Part shown: piece after piece, positions 27,662-36,553 of the stretch | Layout of the letters: every line of letters begins with the position of its first letter | How positions within the stretch are numbered: the stretch's first letter is position 1 | Assembly: GCF_009903685.1 (NCBI RefSeq) | Contig: NZ_JAAABI010000003.1 | Coordinates: 1-64,000, forward strand | Direction: 5' to 3' | Length of the DNA stretch: 64,000 bases | From: Flagellimonas ochracea | Lineage (GTDB): Bacteria; Bacteroidota; Bacteroidia; Flavobacteriales; Flavobacteriaceae | The notes under the pieces: generated by a model | What the model was told of the DNA's origin: nothing | The model's input: the letters and a program-made list of their open reading frames with translations, nothing else | The model's database searches: none | Made by a program: the position numbers and the translations under genes

Positions 27662-28342
27662 TTAGGAGTTATCCCTTACTAAGATTTCATCAATCATACC
27701 GTATGCTTTGGCCTCTTCGGCCTTCATCCAGTAGTCACGGTCACTATCCTCGTAGACCTTGTCAAAAGTCTGTCCCGAGTGCTTTGATATGATTTGATAG
27801 AGTTCGTCTTTGATTTTCAATACTTCCTTCGCTGCAATTTCTATATCACTGGCTTGTCCCCTTGCTCCTGAAAGCGGTTGATGGATCATTACCCTTGAAT
27901 GGGTCAATCCACTTCTTTTACCTTCATGCCCAGCACAAAGCAGCACCGCTGCCATAGAGGCGGCTATTCCAGTACAGATGGTTGCCACATTGGGTTTAAT
28001 GAACTGCATGGTATCGTAAATACCCAAACCGGCATATACACTTCCGCCGGGGGAGTTAATATAAATCTGAATGTCCTTGGAGGCATCAGCACTTTCCAAA
28101 AACAGCAACTGTGCCTGTACAATATTGGCCACTTGGTCATTGATCCCGGTACCCAAAAAAATGATTCTGTCCATCATCAATCGAGAAAAAACATCCATCG
28201 CAATGGCATTCAGCTGTCTTTCTTCAATGATGTTTGGCGTCATGTTCGTGGGATATAGACTGCTTACTATTTGGTCGTAATGCATGCTATTGATTCCATG
28301 ATGCTGGGTGGCGTATTTTTTGAATTCTTTTCCGTAATCCAT
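27662..28342 (-). CDS. clpP: ATP-dependent Clp protease proteolytic subunit ClpP
   Basis: A 226-residue serine protease forming the 14-mer degradation chamber. Catalytic Ser129 lies in GIAASMAAVLL, His154 in MIHQPLSGARGQASDI, and the Asp is in the DRDYWM region. The N-terminus is about 30 residues longer than E. coli ClpP and may include a propeptide. It precedes clpX and follows tig, the usual tig-clpP-clpX order, although a strong terminator separates it from tig. Confidence 0.97.
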   Translation of the reverse strand: MDYGKEFKKYATQHHGINSMHYDQIVSSLYPTNMTPNIIEERQLNAIAMDVFSRLMMDRIIFLGTGINDQVANIVQAQLLFLESADASKDIQIYINSPGGSVYAGLGIYDTMQFIKPNVATICTGIAASMAAVLLCAGHEGKRSGLTHSRVMIHQPLSGARGQASDIEIAAKEVLKIKDELYQIISKHSGQTFDKVYEDSDRDYWMKAEEAKAYGMIDEILVRDNS

Positions 28343-28364
28343 AGGATTTTCTTCGTGTTATCTT

Positions 28365-28401
28365 AAAAAAAAGGTGCCGAAAAACTGGCTTTTCGGCACC
28401 G
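28365..28401 (-). terminator. Terminator between tig and clpP
   Basis: On the minus strand GGTGCCGAAAA and TTTTCGGCACC pair over a six-base loop, followed by eight T. It ends the tig transcript 32 bp after its stop; clpPX therefore needs readthrough or its own promoter. A TTG-N17-TATCTTTA near 28403-28430 is a possible source, although the hairpin would then sit in the clpP leader. Confidence 0.85.
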
Positions 28402-28432
28402 TAAAGATACTTATTTTTCTTTTAGCCAATGA

Positions 28433-29755
28433 TTAGCTGTAGGCTTCCTTAACAAAGTTGTCATAGGTTACCTCTTTTACTTTAAGGTTGGCTTTCTCCT
28501 TATAAAGGTCCAACAACTTCTGGCTCATTAACTGTTCTGAGAGACGCTTTACTTCATCCTGGTTGCCCAAAACACGATTGGCAATATTTTCCAATTCCTG
28601 CTCCTCTGGATTTATGTGACCATATTGCGCCATTTGGGATTTGACAAAACCTTTGGCAAATTCCTTCAACTCCTCAAATTGTACTTGAAGATTGTTTTCC
28701 TTGATTATTTTTCCCTCTATAAGTTGATAACGAAGCCCTTTTTCAGATTTTTCAAATTCCTCTTTTGCTTCGTCATCGGTTAGCATTTTTTCTCCACTGA
28801 TTTGAATCCACTTTCTTAAAAAATCTGCTGGAAGTTCAAACTTGGTGTCATCAATCAATCTTTCGGTAACGTCGTTCAGCAACTTTTGATCAGCCTGCTG
28901 TTCAAATTGTTTTTCAGAATCTTCCTTGATTCTTTCTTTCAATTCTTGTTCTGACTTCACATTGTCTTTTCCAAACAACTTATCGAACAATTCTTGGTCC
29001 AATGTGGCGGGTTGACGTTCGTTGATTTCCTCTACGATAAAGTTCACCTCAATGTTCAGCTTTTCAGCCTTTTCTCGGGAAATGCCCAATGCGCTGGAGA
29101 GCAGGTATTCTTCTTTGAAGAGTCCTTTGGTGGATAACGAAACGGTATCCCCTACTTTTTTTCCCACCAAGGCGTTTAGTGCCTTTTTACCTTTTATCTT
29201 ACTGAGTTCAATAGTGGTTTTATTGTCTATTTCTTCTGCTTCATTGGTAAAAGTACCAGTGATCTCATCACCTTTCTCTACCTCCTTTTTCGACACCAAT
29301 TTTCCGTATTGTTTCTGAATACGTTCCACTTGGTCATCAATCATTTTTTTGTCCGCTACAATCTTGTAATGTACAATGGGCTTTTTTGTTTTTAGACTTA
29401 CATCAAAACTTGGAGCCAATCCCAATTCAAACTCAAAATCGAGATTTTCGTTTTCCCAATCGAAGTTTTCTTGTTGTCTAGGCAAGGGGTTGCCCAATAC
29501 ATCCAGTTTTTCTTCTGTTAGATATTTGTTGAGATTGTCTTGCAACAATTTATTCACCTCATCCACCAAAACGGCCTTGCCGTATTGTTTTTTAATGAGG
29601 CCCATAGGGACCTGCCCTTTTCTAAAACCGGGAATGTTGGCTTGTTTACGATAGTCCTTTAGGATGCTATCGACCTTATCTTGATAATCTTCTTTACTGA
29701 TGGCAACTTTTACAACTGCATTAAGCTCATCAATCTGCTCTTTTGTAATATTCAT
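28433..29755 (-). CDS. tig: Trigger factor, ribosome-bound chaperone
   Basis: A 440-residue chaperone. The N-terminal ribosome-binding domain has the signature GFRKGQVPMGLIKKQYG (about residues 43-60), with the family GFRxGxxP loop. The PPIase-like domain is shortened or altered, as in other Bacteroidota (KKEVEKGDEITGTFTNEAEEID), and the C-terminal domain is helical and charged. It binds nascent chains at the tunnel exit. Preceded by a good promoter and closed by a terminator. Confidence 0.95.
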   Translation of the reverse strand: MNITKEQIDELNAVVKVAISKEDYQDKVDSILKDYRKQANIPGFRKGQVPMGLIKKQYGKAVLVDEVNKLLQDNLNKYLTEEKLDVLGNPLPRQQENFDWENENLDFEFELGLAPSFDVSLKTKKPIVHYKIVADKKMIDDQVERIQKQYGKLVSKKEVEKGDEITGTFTNEAEEIDNKTTIELSKIKGKKALNALVGKKVGDTVSLSTKGLFKEEYLLSSALGISREKAEKLNIEVNFIVEEINERQPATLDQELFDKLFGKDNVKSEQELKERIKEDSEKQFEQQADQKLLNDVTERLIDDTKFELPADFLRKWIQISGEKMLTDDEAKEEFEKSEKGLRYQLIEGKIIKENNLQVQFEELKEFAKGFVKSQMAQYGHINPEEQELENIANRVLGNQDEVKRLSEQLMSQKLLDLYKEKANLKVKEVTYDNFVKEAYS

Positions 29756-29790
29756 CTACTAACGTGATTTGCTGTTCCGAAAATGGGTGG

Positions 29791-29821
29791 CAAAAGTAAG
29801 ATATTTTTGGTTTGACGGCAA
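29791..29821 (-). promoter_or_regulatory. tig promoter (Bacteroidota type)
   Basis: On the minus strand TTG (29819-29821), 20-bp spacer, TACTTTTG (29791-29798). This fully matches the TTG-N17-23-TAnnTTTG consensus and is 35 bp upstream of the tig ATG. Confidence 0.65.
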
Positions 29822-29852
29822 CTTTTAAAGTGTTGAATGTCAATAAATACTT

Positions 29853-30197
29853 CTATTGGCCTTCTTTTAAAAGGGAGTGTAAAAAGGATTGTAAAAAAGA
29901 GAGTAGGAGACTGAATATTATGGCCCACCACACACTTGAAACTTCGAATCCTTGAATAAAATGCGCTGCAATGAGAATAATAATTGCATTGATTACCAGT
30001 AGAAATAACCCGAGCGTAATGATGGTAATCGGCAATGTTAATACAATCAAAATAGGTTTAACCAAAAAGTTGAGCAAGCTCAGGACTAAGGCAACAAGTA
30101 TTGCGGTGACCATGGAGTCGACACCTACACCGGGCAAGAGGTAGGACAATATGATAACGGCCAATGCATTCAAAAGAAGTCGTAAAATGATTTTCAT
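29853..30197 (-). CDS. Phage-holin-family (4-TM) membrane protein
   Basis: A 114-residue protein made of four hydrophobic segments with short loops (MKIILRLLLNALAVIILSYLLPG..., LNFLVKPILIVLTLPITIITLG). It matches the YvlD/phage_holin_4_2 type family, which is widespread in bacterial chromosomes without phage. No phage genes are nearby, so lysis is unlikely. Role unknown; perhaps envelope stress. Confidence 0.8.
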   Translation of the reverse strand: MKIILRLLLNALAVIILSYLLPGVGVDSMVTAILVALVLSLLNFLVKPILIVLTLPITIITLGLFLLVINAIIILIAAHFIQGFEVSSVWWAIIFSLLLSFLQSFLHSLLKEGQ

Positions 30198-30230
30198 AAG
30201 ATTTGCTTTAAACTTTTCTACATAAAAAAA

Positions 30231-30247
30231 GGCACCGAAACGGTGCC
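30231..30247 (-). terminator. Terminator of the SGNH lipoprotein gene
   Basis: GGCACCG, AAA loop, CGGTGCC, with a T run on the minus-strand side. It begins 25 bp after the SGNH stop codon. Confidence 0.85.
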
Positions 30248-30271
30248 TATAAGATATAAAAATAAGTTAGT

Positions 30272-31768
30272 TTATTGAATATAAAGCCCAGTGTAATCTA
30301 ATGGATTAACTCCGGGTAGGTTAGATCCAAACTTTGCATTGATGGCTGCCACAAATGCATTGGCTAAAATAGCATACCCTCTGGGTGCTGGGTGCACACC
30401 ATCCAGTGAAAAACCCCCTCCTGTTGCGAAAGTGGCCGTTACCGTACTGCCATCAGTTTGTGGGAAACCAGTTGTCTTTAATTCGTTTAAGAGTGCATTG
30501 GCATCCACCAAAGCCAAATCGTATGCTCCAGCCAAGGTCTCTATGGTTTGGTTATAGGCATTTAATGCTGTTTCCACAGCTTCTTGTTCTTCTGGAGTCA
30601 AAACCCACTGGTCAGCCAAGGGAATGGCTACCCCATTTATCGAAGTAGGATCCGCTGGGTTGGCCAAAGTGCCAATAAAATTTCTTGAAGTCAATACCAT
30701 CAAGTCTTCAGCTGTGGCCTGTCTCATATTGATCAATCCCGGGTCAACACCTGTCAAGTCTGTCAAGTCTTCGTCCAATAGTACTACGGCATTGGTATCG
30801 CCGGCCGAAAATGAAATTGTTCTTTTGGAAACTTCGTCAGCATCTATGAGCATGAAACTCTGAGCAAGCAATAAACCTTGATTATATGCCTCATAAGCAC
30901 CATTTAAAAGAGCTGCGGTTGCTGCATCCAGAGGAACTGGGTTATGGGGCACTGTATTGAAATAGGGGATATCCGTTACGTTGGGCAGATTGGCAATAAC
31001 ACCTTCGGCACCATTGGCCGTCATGGCCTGTAAAATACCATCCAAAGAACCTGCAAATACATTAGGATCGGTAATATCGTTTCTAGAATAGGTAGCAGGA
31101 TTCAAATTTCCTGTTTGGTCAACACCGTCACCTCCATTAGTGGCATACAATAAAATATCATTCGCACCTGCCCATAATGAGAAAAAAGTAGGGTTTTGAG
31201 CCACGGCATCACCAACAACCGTTGCAGATTCTGAAGAAGAAAATCTTGCAAAATAAGGATTGGCCGTTCCCATTGCCACTCCGGCCACGCTGCCATAGCC
31301 AGGGGCCAATAGCTCATAGCTTTTTGCGCCGGGCACTCCCATATTATTGAATGGGCCTGCAAGTTTTGTTGAAACTTCAGTTGTTCCTTGTCCCTCTACT
31401 GGAGTGGGAGATGGGCCATCTGGCAAAAAGGCCAAGAAAAACCTGTTCTCGGAAATTGGGTTACCTCCGAGGGTCAATCCACCTAAGTTGTCCGCCATAA
31501 AAGGGATTTCGAAACTTCCTCCACCGGCCAGCGCAAAATTTGAGGCCAGCATGTTTGGAAGTGAAGCCTCCTGGCCATCTATAAATAGGGCATTGTCGGA
31601 GAATCCAGCAGTGAGGGAGTTACCAACTGCCACATAATTGGAAAAATTTGCGGTTCCGGAAGTATATACTATGGGGTCTGGGTCTGGGGTATCAACAGGT
31701 GTGTCGTCCTCGCTGCACGCAACAAAGAGAGCGCCCACAAAAAGAAATAAGGCATAGAACTTTTTCAT
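30272..31768 (-). CDS. SGNH/GDSL-family lipoprotein (lipase/esterase-like)
   Basis: A 498-residue lipoprotein. Lipobox FVAC with Cys18, then SEDDTP, an acidic start typical of surface lipoproteins. Block I is YVAVGNSLTAG with Ser51 (GNSL rather than GDSL), block III is WAGANDILLYA, and block V is DGVHPAPRGYA with the Asp-His pair, so the catalytic set is complete. The family hydrolyses esters of lipids or carbohydrates; in other Bacteroidota such genes often lie near FadL-like lipid uptake porins, though none is here. Start at 31768 (MKKFYALF). A full promoter and an upstream palindrome are present. Confidence 0.87.
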   Translation of the reverse strand: MKKFYALFLFVGALFVACSEDDTPVDTPDPDPIVYTSGTANFSNYVAVGNSLTAGFSDNALFIDGQEASLPNMLASNFALAGGGSFEIPFMADNLGGLTLGGNPISENRFFLAFLPDGPSPTPVEGQGTTEVSTKLAGPFNNMGVPGAKSYELLAPGYGSVAGVAMGTANPYFARFSSSESATVVGDAVAQNPTFFSLWAGANDILLYATNGGDGVDQTGNLNPATYSRNDITDPNVFAGSLDGILQAMTANGAEGVIANLPNVTDIPYFNTVPHNPVPLDAATAALLNGAYEAYNQGLLLAQSFMLIDADEVSKRTISFSAGDTNAVVLLDEDLTDLTGVDPGLINMRQATAEDLMVLTSRNFIGTLANPADPTSINGVAIPLADQWVLTPEEQEAVETALNAYNQTIETLAGAYDLALVDANALLNELKTTGFPQTDGSTVTATFATGGGFSLDGVHPAPRGYAILANAFVAAINAKFGSNLPGVNPLDYTGLYIQ

Positions 31769-31824
31769 ATCCAAAATCCGTTAGAGTTAGTTTAAGTTAA
31801 ATTTATGGTTATATCTGAATTAAC

Positions 31825-31855
31825 CAAAACTATGTCAAATTTGTTATACAGCCAA
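31825..31855 (-). promoter_or_regulatory. Promoter of the SGNH lipoprotein gene
   Basis: On the minus strand TTG (31853-31855), 20-bp spacer, TAGTTTTG (31825-31832). Full match to the Bacteroidota consensus, with a leader of about 50 nt. Confidence 0.65.
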
Positions 31856-31871
31856 TAAAATGCCCAAAAAA

Positions 31872-31887
31872 ATTATGCATGCATAAT
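31872..31887. promoter_or_regulatory. Palindromic operator, copy 1 (TTATGCATGCATAA core)
   Basis: A perfect 16-bp palindrome ATTATGCATGCATAAT. It sits 17 bp upstream of the -33 TTG of the SGNH promoter. Its centre is about 54 bp from the end of the -7 element, so near -60. The same core recurs upstream of etfB (63008-63031) and nowhere else in the window that I could find. Confidence 0.6.
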
Positions 31888-31902
31888 AAAAAGGGATGAT
31901 TT

Positions 31903-32673
31903 TTATGAATTTAAAAACTGTAACGTTTTCTTAAAGAACTGATTTGGATTTTCGGCATGAAGCCAATGCCCGGCATTATCCACGGTTTCCAAGGCTGCAT
32001 TGGGAAAGTTTTTTATTATTATCTGAAAATCATTTGGCATGATATATTCAGATCTGTCACCCCTTATAAAAAGAGTTGGTCCATGATAAGTAGCAGTGGA
32101 ATCAATGTTTTCCCCGATTTCTTCTATTTTGTTTTTCAATACGTCAAGATTAAACCGGAATCCAAGCGTGCTTTTGTCCTTCCAATAAAGATTTTTCAGC
32201 AGAAATTGCCGTATTCCAAAATCAGATAGATGTTTTGAAAGTTGTTTGTCGGCTTCTTTTCGGCTGGTAATGTGATTAAAATCAAGTTGGATCAGTGCAT
32301 CAATAATATGTTGGTGGTGGGGTGGGTAAAACTTGGGTGCAATATCCGCTACCAAAAGTTTCGATACTATTTCTGGGTTGGAAATAGCCAATTGCATGGC
32401 CGTTTTGCCTCCCATGGAATGCCCCAATACATTTATTTCATCAAGATGGTGGTGTTTTATATAATTCACGACATCCTGGCATAATATGACATAGTCAAAG
32501 TCTGGTGAGTGAAAACTTTTGCCGTGATTGCGTTGGTCTAGCAGATGTACTTCAAAACCTTGTTCAGCATATTTGCTTCCCAGTGTTTTCCAGTTGTCGG
32601 ACATCCCTAAAAAACCATGCAAAATAAGCAATGGCTTTCCTGTGCCCATAATCTTTGAATGCAATATTTCCAT
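31903..32673 (-). CDS. Alpha/beta hydrolase (YbfF-like esterase)
   Basis: A 256-residue cytosolic hydrolase. Oxyanion HGFLGMSDNW near residue 19, LDQRNHGKS, nucleophile Ser86 in LGHSMGG, and catalytic His in DNAGHWLHAENP. This set is typical of the YbfF-type acyl-CoA thioesterase/esterase group. Its ATG overlaps the pdxJ stop (TAATG), so the two are translated from one message. Substrate not known. Confidence 0.85.
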   Translation of the reverse strand: MEILHSKIMGTGKPLLILHGFLGMSDNWKTLGSKYAEQGFEVHLLDQRNHGKSFHSPDFDYVILCQDVVNYIKHHHLDEINVLGHSMGGKTAMQLAISNPEIVSKLLVADIAPKFYPPHHQHIIDALIQLDFNHITSRKEADKQLSKHLSDFGIRQFLLKNLYWKDKSTLGFRFNLDVLKNKIEEIGENIDSTATYHGPTLFIRGDRSEYIMPNDFQIIIKNFPNAALETVDNAGHWLHAENPNQFFKKTLQFLNS

Positions 32674-33389
32674 TATTTTAATCGGTGTAAATACATGCTG
32701 ACAACATTTTCCAATCCTAAATAAATGGACTCGCAGATAAGTGCATGACCTATGGATACCTCTAGCAGATGAGGGATACGTTCTTTAAAAAATCTGATAT
32801 TTTCAAGATTCAAATCATGGCCTGCGTTTATACCTAGTCCAAGTTCGTGAGCTATCTTGGCTGCATCGACATAAGGCTGGATTCCCTTTTCGGCCTCACC
32901 CGCTGCAAACATTTTAGCGTAGCTTTCCGTGTAGAGCTCTATGTGATCTGTTCCCGTATCGGCCGCCCCTTTAACCATGGTTACCTCTGGATCTACAAAG
33001 ATGGACGTGCGAATTCCATGTTGTTTAAAAGTTTTAATGACATCCGCCAAAAAGTCTTTGTTCTTATGGGTATCCCACCCTGCATTGGAGGTAATGGCAT
33101 CCTCCGCGTCGGGTACCAAGGTTACCTGGGTTGGTTTTACCTCGAGGACCAAATCGATGAATTTCGGAATGGGATTGCCCTCTATATTGAGTTCTGTAGT
33201 CACCACCTTTTTAAGGTCATGGGCATCTTTATAACGTATGTGTCGCTCATCCGGTCTAGGATGAATGGTGATGCCCTGTGCACCGAACGCTTCGATATCC
33301 TGCGCAGCAGTAATTAAATTAGGTTGGTTGCCACCACGTGAATTTCGCAAGGTGGCCAGTTTGTTGATATTGACACTCAACTTTGTCAT
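32673..33389 (-). CDS. pdxJ: Pyridoxine 5'-phosphate synthase PdxJ
   Basis: A 238-residue TIM-barrel enzyme. It condenses 1-deoxyxylulose 5-phosphate with aminoacetone phosphate in the DXP-dependent vitamin B6 pathway. Motifs: [33 protein letters not shown] near 95, FVDPE, HIELYTE, and [12 protein letters not shown]. Length is as in the family. It forms a two-gene operon with the hydrolase downstream, and is divergent from the CBS-nadK operon. A TATTTTTG -7-like element lies close upstream. Confidence 0.96.
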   Translation of the reverse strand: MTKLSVNINKLATLRNSRGGNQPNLITAAQDIEAFGAQGITIHPRPDERHIRYKDAHDLKKVVTTELNIEGNPIPKFIDLVLEVKPTQVTLVPDAEDAITSNAGWDTHKNKDFLADVIKTFKQHGIRTSIFVDPEVTMVKGAADTGTDHIELYTESYAKMFAAGEAEKGIQPYVDAAKIAHELGLGINAGHDLNLENIRFFKERIPHLLEVSIGHALICESIYLGLENVVSMYLHRLK

Positions 33390-33474
33390 AGAGTCCTTTT
33401 TAGCGTGTCAAAAATAAGAATTAGGCACACCTTTTGCGATTTAAAATTAGTATTTTGCACCCAATAGGAAAATC

Positions 33475-34131
33475 ATGCAGATTCACGATCAAATTTTAAC
33501 CACTATTCCCATTTTTGAGGTCTCCGAGACCTTGGAAGAAGTAATACGTTTTTTTGAAGAGACTACGTTCTCGCATGTAGGTGTTACCGAAAATGGAATT
33601 TACATAGGGTTGCTCTCCGAAAACGATTTGGCCTGCTACGAACCAGATAAAAAGATTGAGGATTTTCGATATGAGTTGGAAACTTTCTATGTGGGTAAGG
33701 AAACCTCCTGGTTGGACGTTTTGGAAATGTTCGCAAGAAATGAAGCCAACGTGTTACCTATTTTGGATGACGATCATATAATAATAGGATATTACGACTT
33801 AGAGGATATCGTGGGCATGTTCATTGATACTCCTTTTTTTAGGGAACCTGGTGCAATTTTGGTGGTTTCTACAGGAATAAAGGATTATTCTTTCAGTGAA
33901 ATAGCCCAAATAGTAGAGAGCAACAACGCTCGTCTTTTGGGAGCATTCATTACAGATTCCATGAATGATGTTGTTCAAATCACACTAAAAATAGGGACCC
34001 AAAACCTTAACGAGGTGGCACAGACCTTTAGAAGATACAACTATACTATTGTGTTCGGAAATAGTGACGATCAGTTTTTAGAGGACTTGAAACAGCGATC
34101 AGACTATTTGGAAAAATACCTTAACGTGTAG
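33475..34131 (+). CDS. CBS-domain protein
   Basis: A 218-residue protein with a CBS pair in the N-terminal 130 residues (TFSHVGVTENGIYIGLLSENDL and EANVLPILDDDHIIIGYYDLEDI) and a C-terminal ACT-like section (AILVVSTGIKDYSFSEIAQIVE). CBS pairs bind adenosyl nucleotides. The nadK gene starts one base after its stop, so it may sense adenylates or NAD and influence NAD kinase; this is inference from position. Confidence 0.82.
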   Translation: MQIHDQILTTIPIFEVSETLEEVIRFFEETTFSHVGVTENGIYIGLLSENDLACYEPDKKIEDFRYELETFYVGKETSWLDVLEMFARNEANVLPILDDDHIIIGYYDLEDIVGMFIDTPFFREPGAILVVSTGIKDYSFSEIAQIVESNNARLLGAFITDSMNDVVQITLKIGTQNLNEVAQTFRRYNYTIVFGNSDDQFLEDLKQRSDYLEKYLNV

Positions 34132-34132
34132 C

Positions 34133-35014
34133 ATGAAGATTGCCATTTACGGTCAAGCAATTCAGGAAGAAGATCTCATCTACTTGAAAGATTTGTTGGA
34201 GGAACTTCATCAAATTGAATCCACAATTTTTTTTGAGAAAAAGTTTGCGAAAGAAATTTCCAAACATTTTCGGGGAATGGACTACGGGACATTCACGCAA
34301 GACAATGGACTGAATGCTTCCTTTGATATTTTTGTCAGTTTTGGTGGCGACGGGACCATGCTTCGAGCCGTTACTTACATAAAGGATTTGGGTATACCCA
34401 TTGTAGGGGTAAATACCGGTAGATTGGGTTTTCTTTCTACCTTCAAAAAAGAGGACGTCCGCAAGGTGGTATCTGAATTCGTTGCAGGTCGTTACACCGT
34501 CGAGGAAAGAACCTTGCTGGAAGTTGAGCTCAACGAGGATATAGATGAAATTGGAGATATGAATTTTGCCCTTAACGAGATAACCGTGAGCCGAAAGGAC
34601 ACTACTTCGATGATCACGGTGGAAACGTATTTGAACGATGAATATCTCACCTCATATTGGGCCGATGGACTTATTATCTCCACACCTACTGGATCTACAG
34701 GTTATTCCTTGAGCTGTGGTGGACCTGTTATTGCGCCCAATGCAAGAGCCTTGGTCCTTACTCCGATTGCTCCGCACAACCTAAACGCTCGTCCTTTGGT
34801 CATTGACGATGGCACGCAAATACGTCTTAAGGTTTCAGGTAGGGAACATACACATCTTGTTTCGTTGGATTCAAGAATAGCCAATATCCCCAATGGGAAG
34901 GAAATCAAGGTAAAAAAATCCGATTTTACTATTAAAATGATTGAGTATAAGTCTGAAAGCTTCCTGAAAACACTTCGCAACAAATTGCTCTGGGGTGAAG
35001 ACAAACGGAATTGA
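34133..35014 (+). CDS. nadK: NAD kinase
   Basis: A 293-residue enzyme phosphorylating NAD to NADP. It has the GGDGTM motif with catalytic Asp73, NTGRLGFLS, the NAD-binding NEITVSRKDT, and the TPTGSTGYSLSCGGP glycine loop. Length is normal. It starts one base after the CBS gene and is followed by DUF6089 and uppS in what looks like one long envelope operon. Confidence 0.96.
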   Translation: MKIAIYGQAIQEEDLIYLKDLLEELHQIESTIFFEKKFAKEISKHFRGMDYGTFTQDNGLNASFDIFVSFGGDGTMLRAVTYIKDLGIPIVGVNTGRLGFLSTFKKEDVRKVVSEFVAGRYTVEERTLLEVELNEDIDEIGDMNFALNEITVSRKDTTSMITVETYLNDEYLTSYWADGLIISTPTGSTGYSLSCGGPVIAPNARALVLTPIAPHNLNARPLVIDDGTQIRLKVSGREHTHLVSLDSRIANIPNGKEIKVKKSDFTIKMIEYKSESFLKTLRNKLLWGEDKRN

Positions 35015-35106
35015 GCCCTTTTAAAAACAATAAAAAAGGCTAAAAACTGTTTATCAAAGGAGAACATGAATAACCAGAAATCTATAGATCTTCCTTTACT
35101 CTTAAC

Positions 35107-35811
35107 ATGCGTAATTTTTTGGATAGTATGAGAATAGTTTTGGCTATTTTTCTTTGCTGTGTGGTAAAGGTAAGTGCACAGACCTATGAGGTTGGTGTTT
35201 TTGCAGGAGGGGCCAATGTGATTGGAGATGTGGGCCGCACGAATTATATTTTGCCTTCAGGACCGGCATTTGGCGGTATATTTAAATGGAACAAAAGCAA
35301 AAGATACGCTTGGCGGGCAAGTATTTTATACGGAGATTTCACCGCAGACGATTCAAAATCAGGCAAATCTTCACGACAACAGCGTGATTATGTGGTTGAA
35401 AATTCGGTGCTCGAAGCCTCATTGGGGTTGGAATTCAACTTTGTTGAATATAATCTGCATAAACTAGGACCAGCCTTTACCCCTTATCTTTACACGGGAT
35501 TGACCTATTTTAGATACGATTTTAACTACATTGATGCCCTTCAGGTGCAGGATATTAACCAAAAAGAAGGTAGTTTTGCAATTCCAATGACGGTTGGGGC
35601 AAAGTATCGGTTAAACCAATACCTGATTCTTGGTGCCGAGATTGGGGCCAGATATACGTTTACGGACAATTTGGATGCTAGCAATCCTGAAGGTTCCAAT
35701 TTTGAGCAGTTTAGATTCGGAAATATATTGAGCGATGACTGGTACGTCTTTTCGGGTTTTACATTAACGTATACCTTTGGACGCAAGCCCTGCCAGGATT
35801 GTTTTCAATAA
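35107..35811 (+). CDS. DUF6089 family outer-membrane beta-barrel protein
   Basis: A 234-residue protein. A signal peptide with cleavage at VSA-Q (residue 24 if the start is 35107; 35128 is also possible) is followed by about eight amphipathic strands and a C-terminal aromatic-ended strand, the porin-like DUF6089 fold. It is found beside uppS and bamA throughout Flavobacteriia, which suggests a function tied to envelope assembly. The uppS ATG follows its stop after one base. Confidence 0.83.
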   Translation: MRNFLDSMRIVLAIFLCCVVKVSAQTYEVGVFAGGANVIGDVGRTNYILPSGPAFGGIFKWNKSKRYAWRASILYGDFTADDSKSGKSSRQQRDYVVENSVLEASLGLEFNFVEYNLHKLGPAFTPYLYTGLTYFRYDFNYIDALQVQDINQKEGSFAIPMTVGAKYRLNQYLILGAEIGARYTFTDNLDASNPEGSNFEQFRFGNILSDDWYVFSGFTLTYTFGRKPCQDCFQ

Positions 35812-35812
35812 C

Positions 35813-36553
35813 ATGCATACGCTAGAAGACCTAAACAAAGATAAACTTCCCAAACATGTGGCCATTATCATGGACGGCAATGGCAGATGGGCCAAAGAGA
35901 GGGGTAAGCTTCGCGTTTTTGGGCACGAAAATGGTGTTGAAGCGGTAAGGAACACCGTTGAGAGCTGCGCCAAGCTGGAAATTCAGTTTTTAACCTTATA
36001 TGCTTTTTCCACAGAAAACTGGAACCGTCCAAAAGTCGAAATTCAGACTTTGATGCGATTATTGGTGGCCTCGCTACGGAAAGAAATGAAGACCTTGAGC
36101 AAGAACAACATAAGGTTGAGGGCCATCGGCAAAATAGATTCCCTTCCATCCAAAGCACAAAAAGAACTTTCTGAGGTTATTTCAAAAACATCCAACAACA
36201 CGGGGATGACCCTTACATTGGCCTTAAGTTACGGGTCTAGGGAAGAAATTAAATCAGCAGTAACAGCGATTGCGACCAAAGTTAAAAATAATATAATTTC
36301 ACCTGAAAATATTGACGAAACCGTTATAAATACTCATCTTTACACGCATTTTATGCCAGATGTGGACTTGCTTATCCGAACCAGTGGGGAACGTAGGATA
36401 AGCAATTTTTTACTTTGGCAGATAGCATACGCTGAATTATATTTTATTGATGTATTTTGGCCCGATTTTAGAGAGCATCATTTGGTAGAGGCAATATTAA
36501 GTTACCAAAATAGAGAACGACGATTTGGAAAAACTAGCGAACAACTTAACTAA
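35813..36553 (+). CDS. uppS: Isoprenyl transferase (undecaprenyl diphosphate synthase)
   Basis: A 246-residue cis-prenyltransferase that makes the C55 carrier lipid for peptidoglycan and O-antigen. HVAIIMDGNGRWA carries catalytic Asp21; LTLYAFSTENWNRP, DLLIRTSGERRISNFLLWQ and the C-terminal WPDF motif are complete. Start at 35813 (MHTLEDLNK), one base after the upstream stop; the longer reading is an artefact. The end overlaps the TTG start of bamA. Confidence 0.96.
   Translation: MHTLEDLNKDKLPKHVAIIMDGNGRWAKERGKLRVFGHENGVEAVRNTVESCAKLEIQFLTLYAFSTENWNRPKVEIQTLMRLLVASLRKEMKTLSKNNIRLRAIGKIDSLPSKAQKELSEVISKTSNNTGMTLTLALSYGSREEIKSAVTAIATKVKNNIISPENIDETVINTHLYTHFMPDVDLLIRTSGERRISNFLLWQIAYAELYFIDVFWPDFREHHLVEAILSYQNRERRFGKTSEQLN

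Noticed and set aside
29853..30197. Phage holin as a sign of a prophage
   Set aside because: This family is chromosomal in most bacteria, and no phage structural, lysis or integrase gene is near.
35015..35045. Weak hairpin after nadK (AGCCCTTTT ... AAAAAAGGCT) as a terminator
   Set aside because: The stem is short and interrupted, with no T run; the genes downstream fit one operon.
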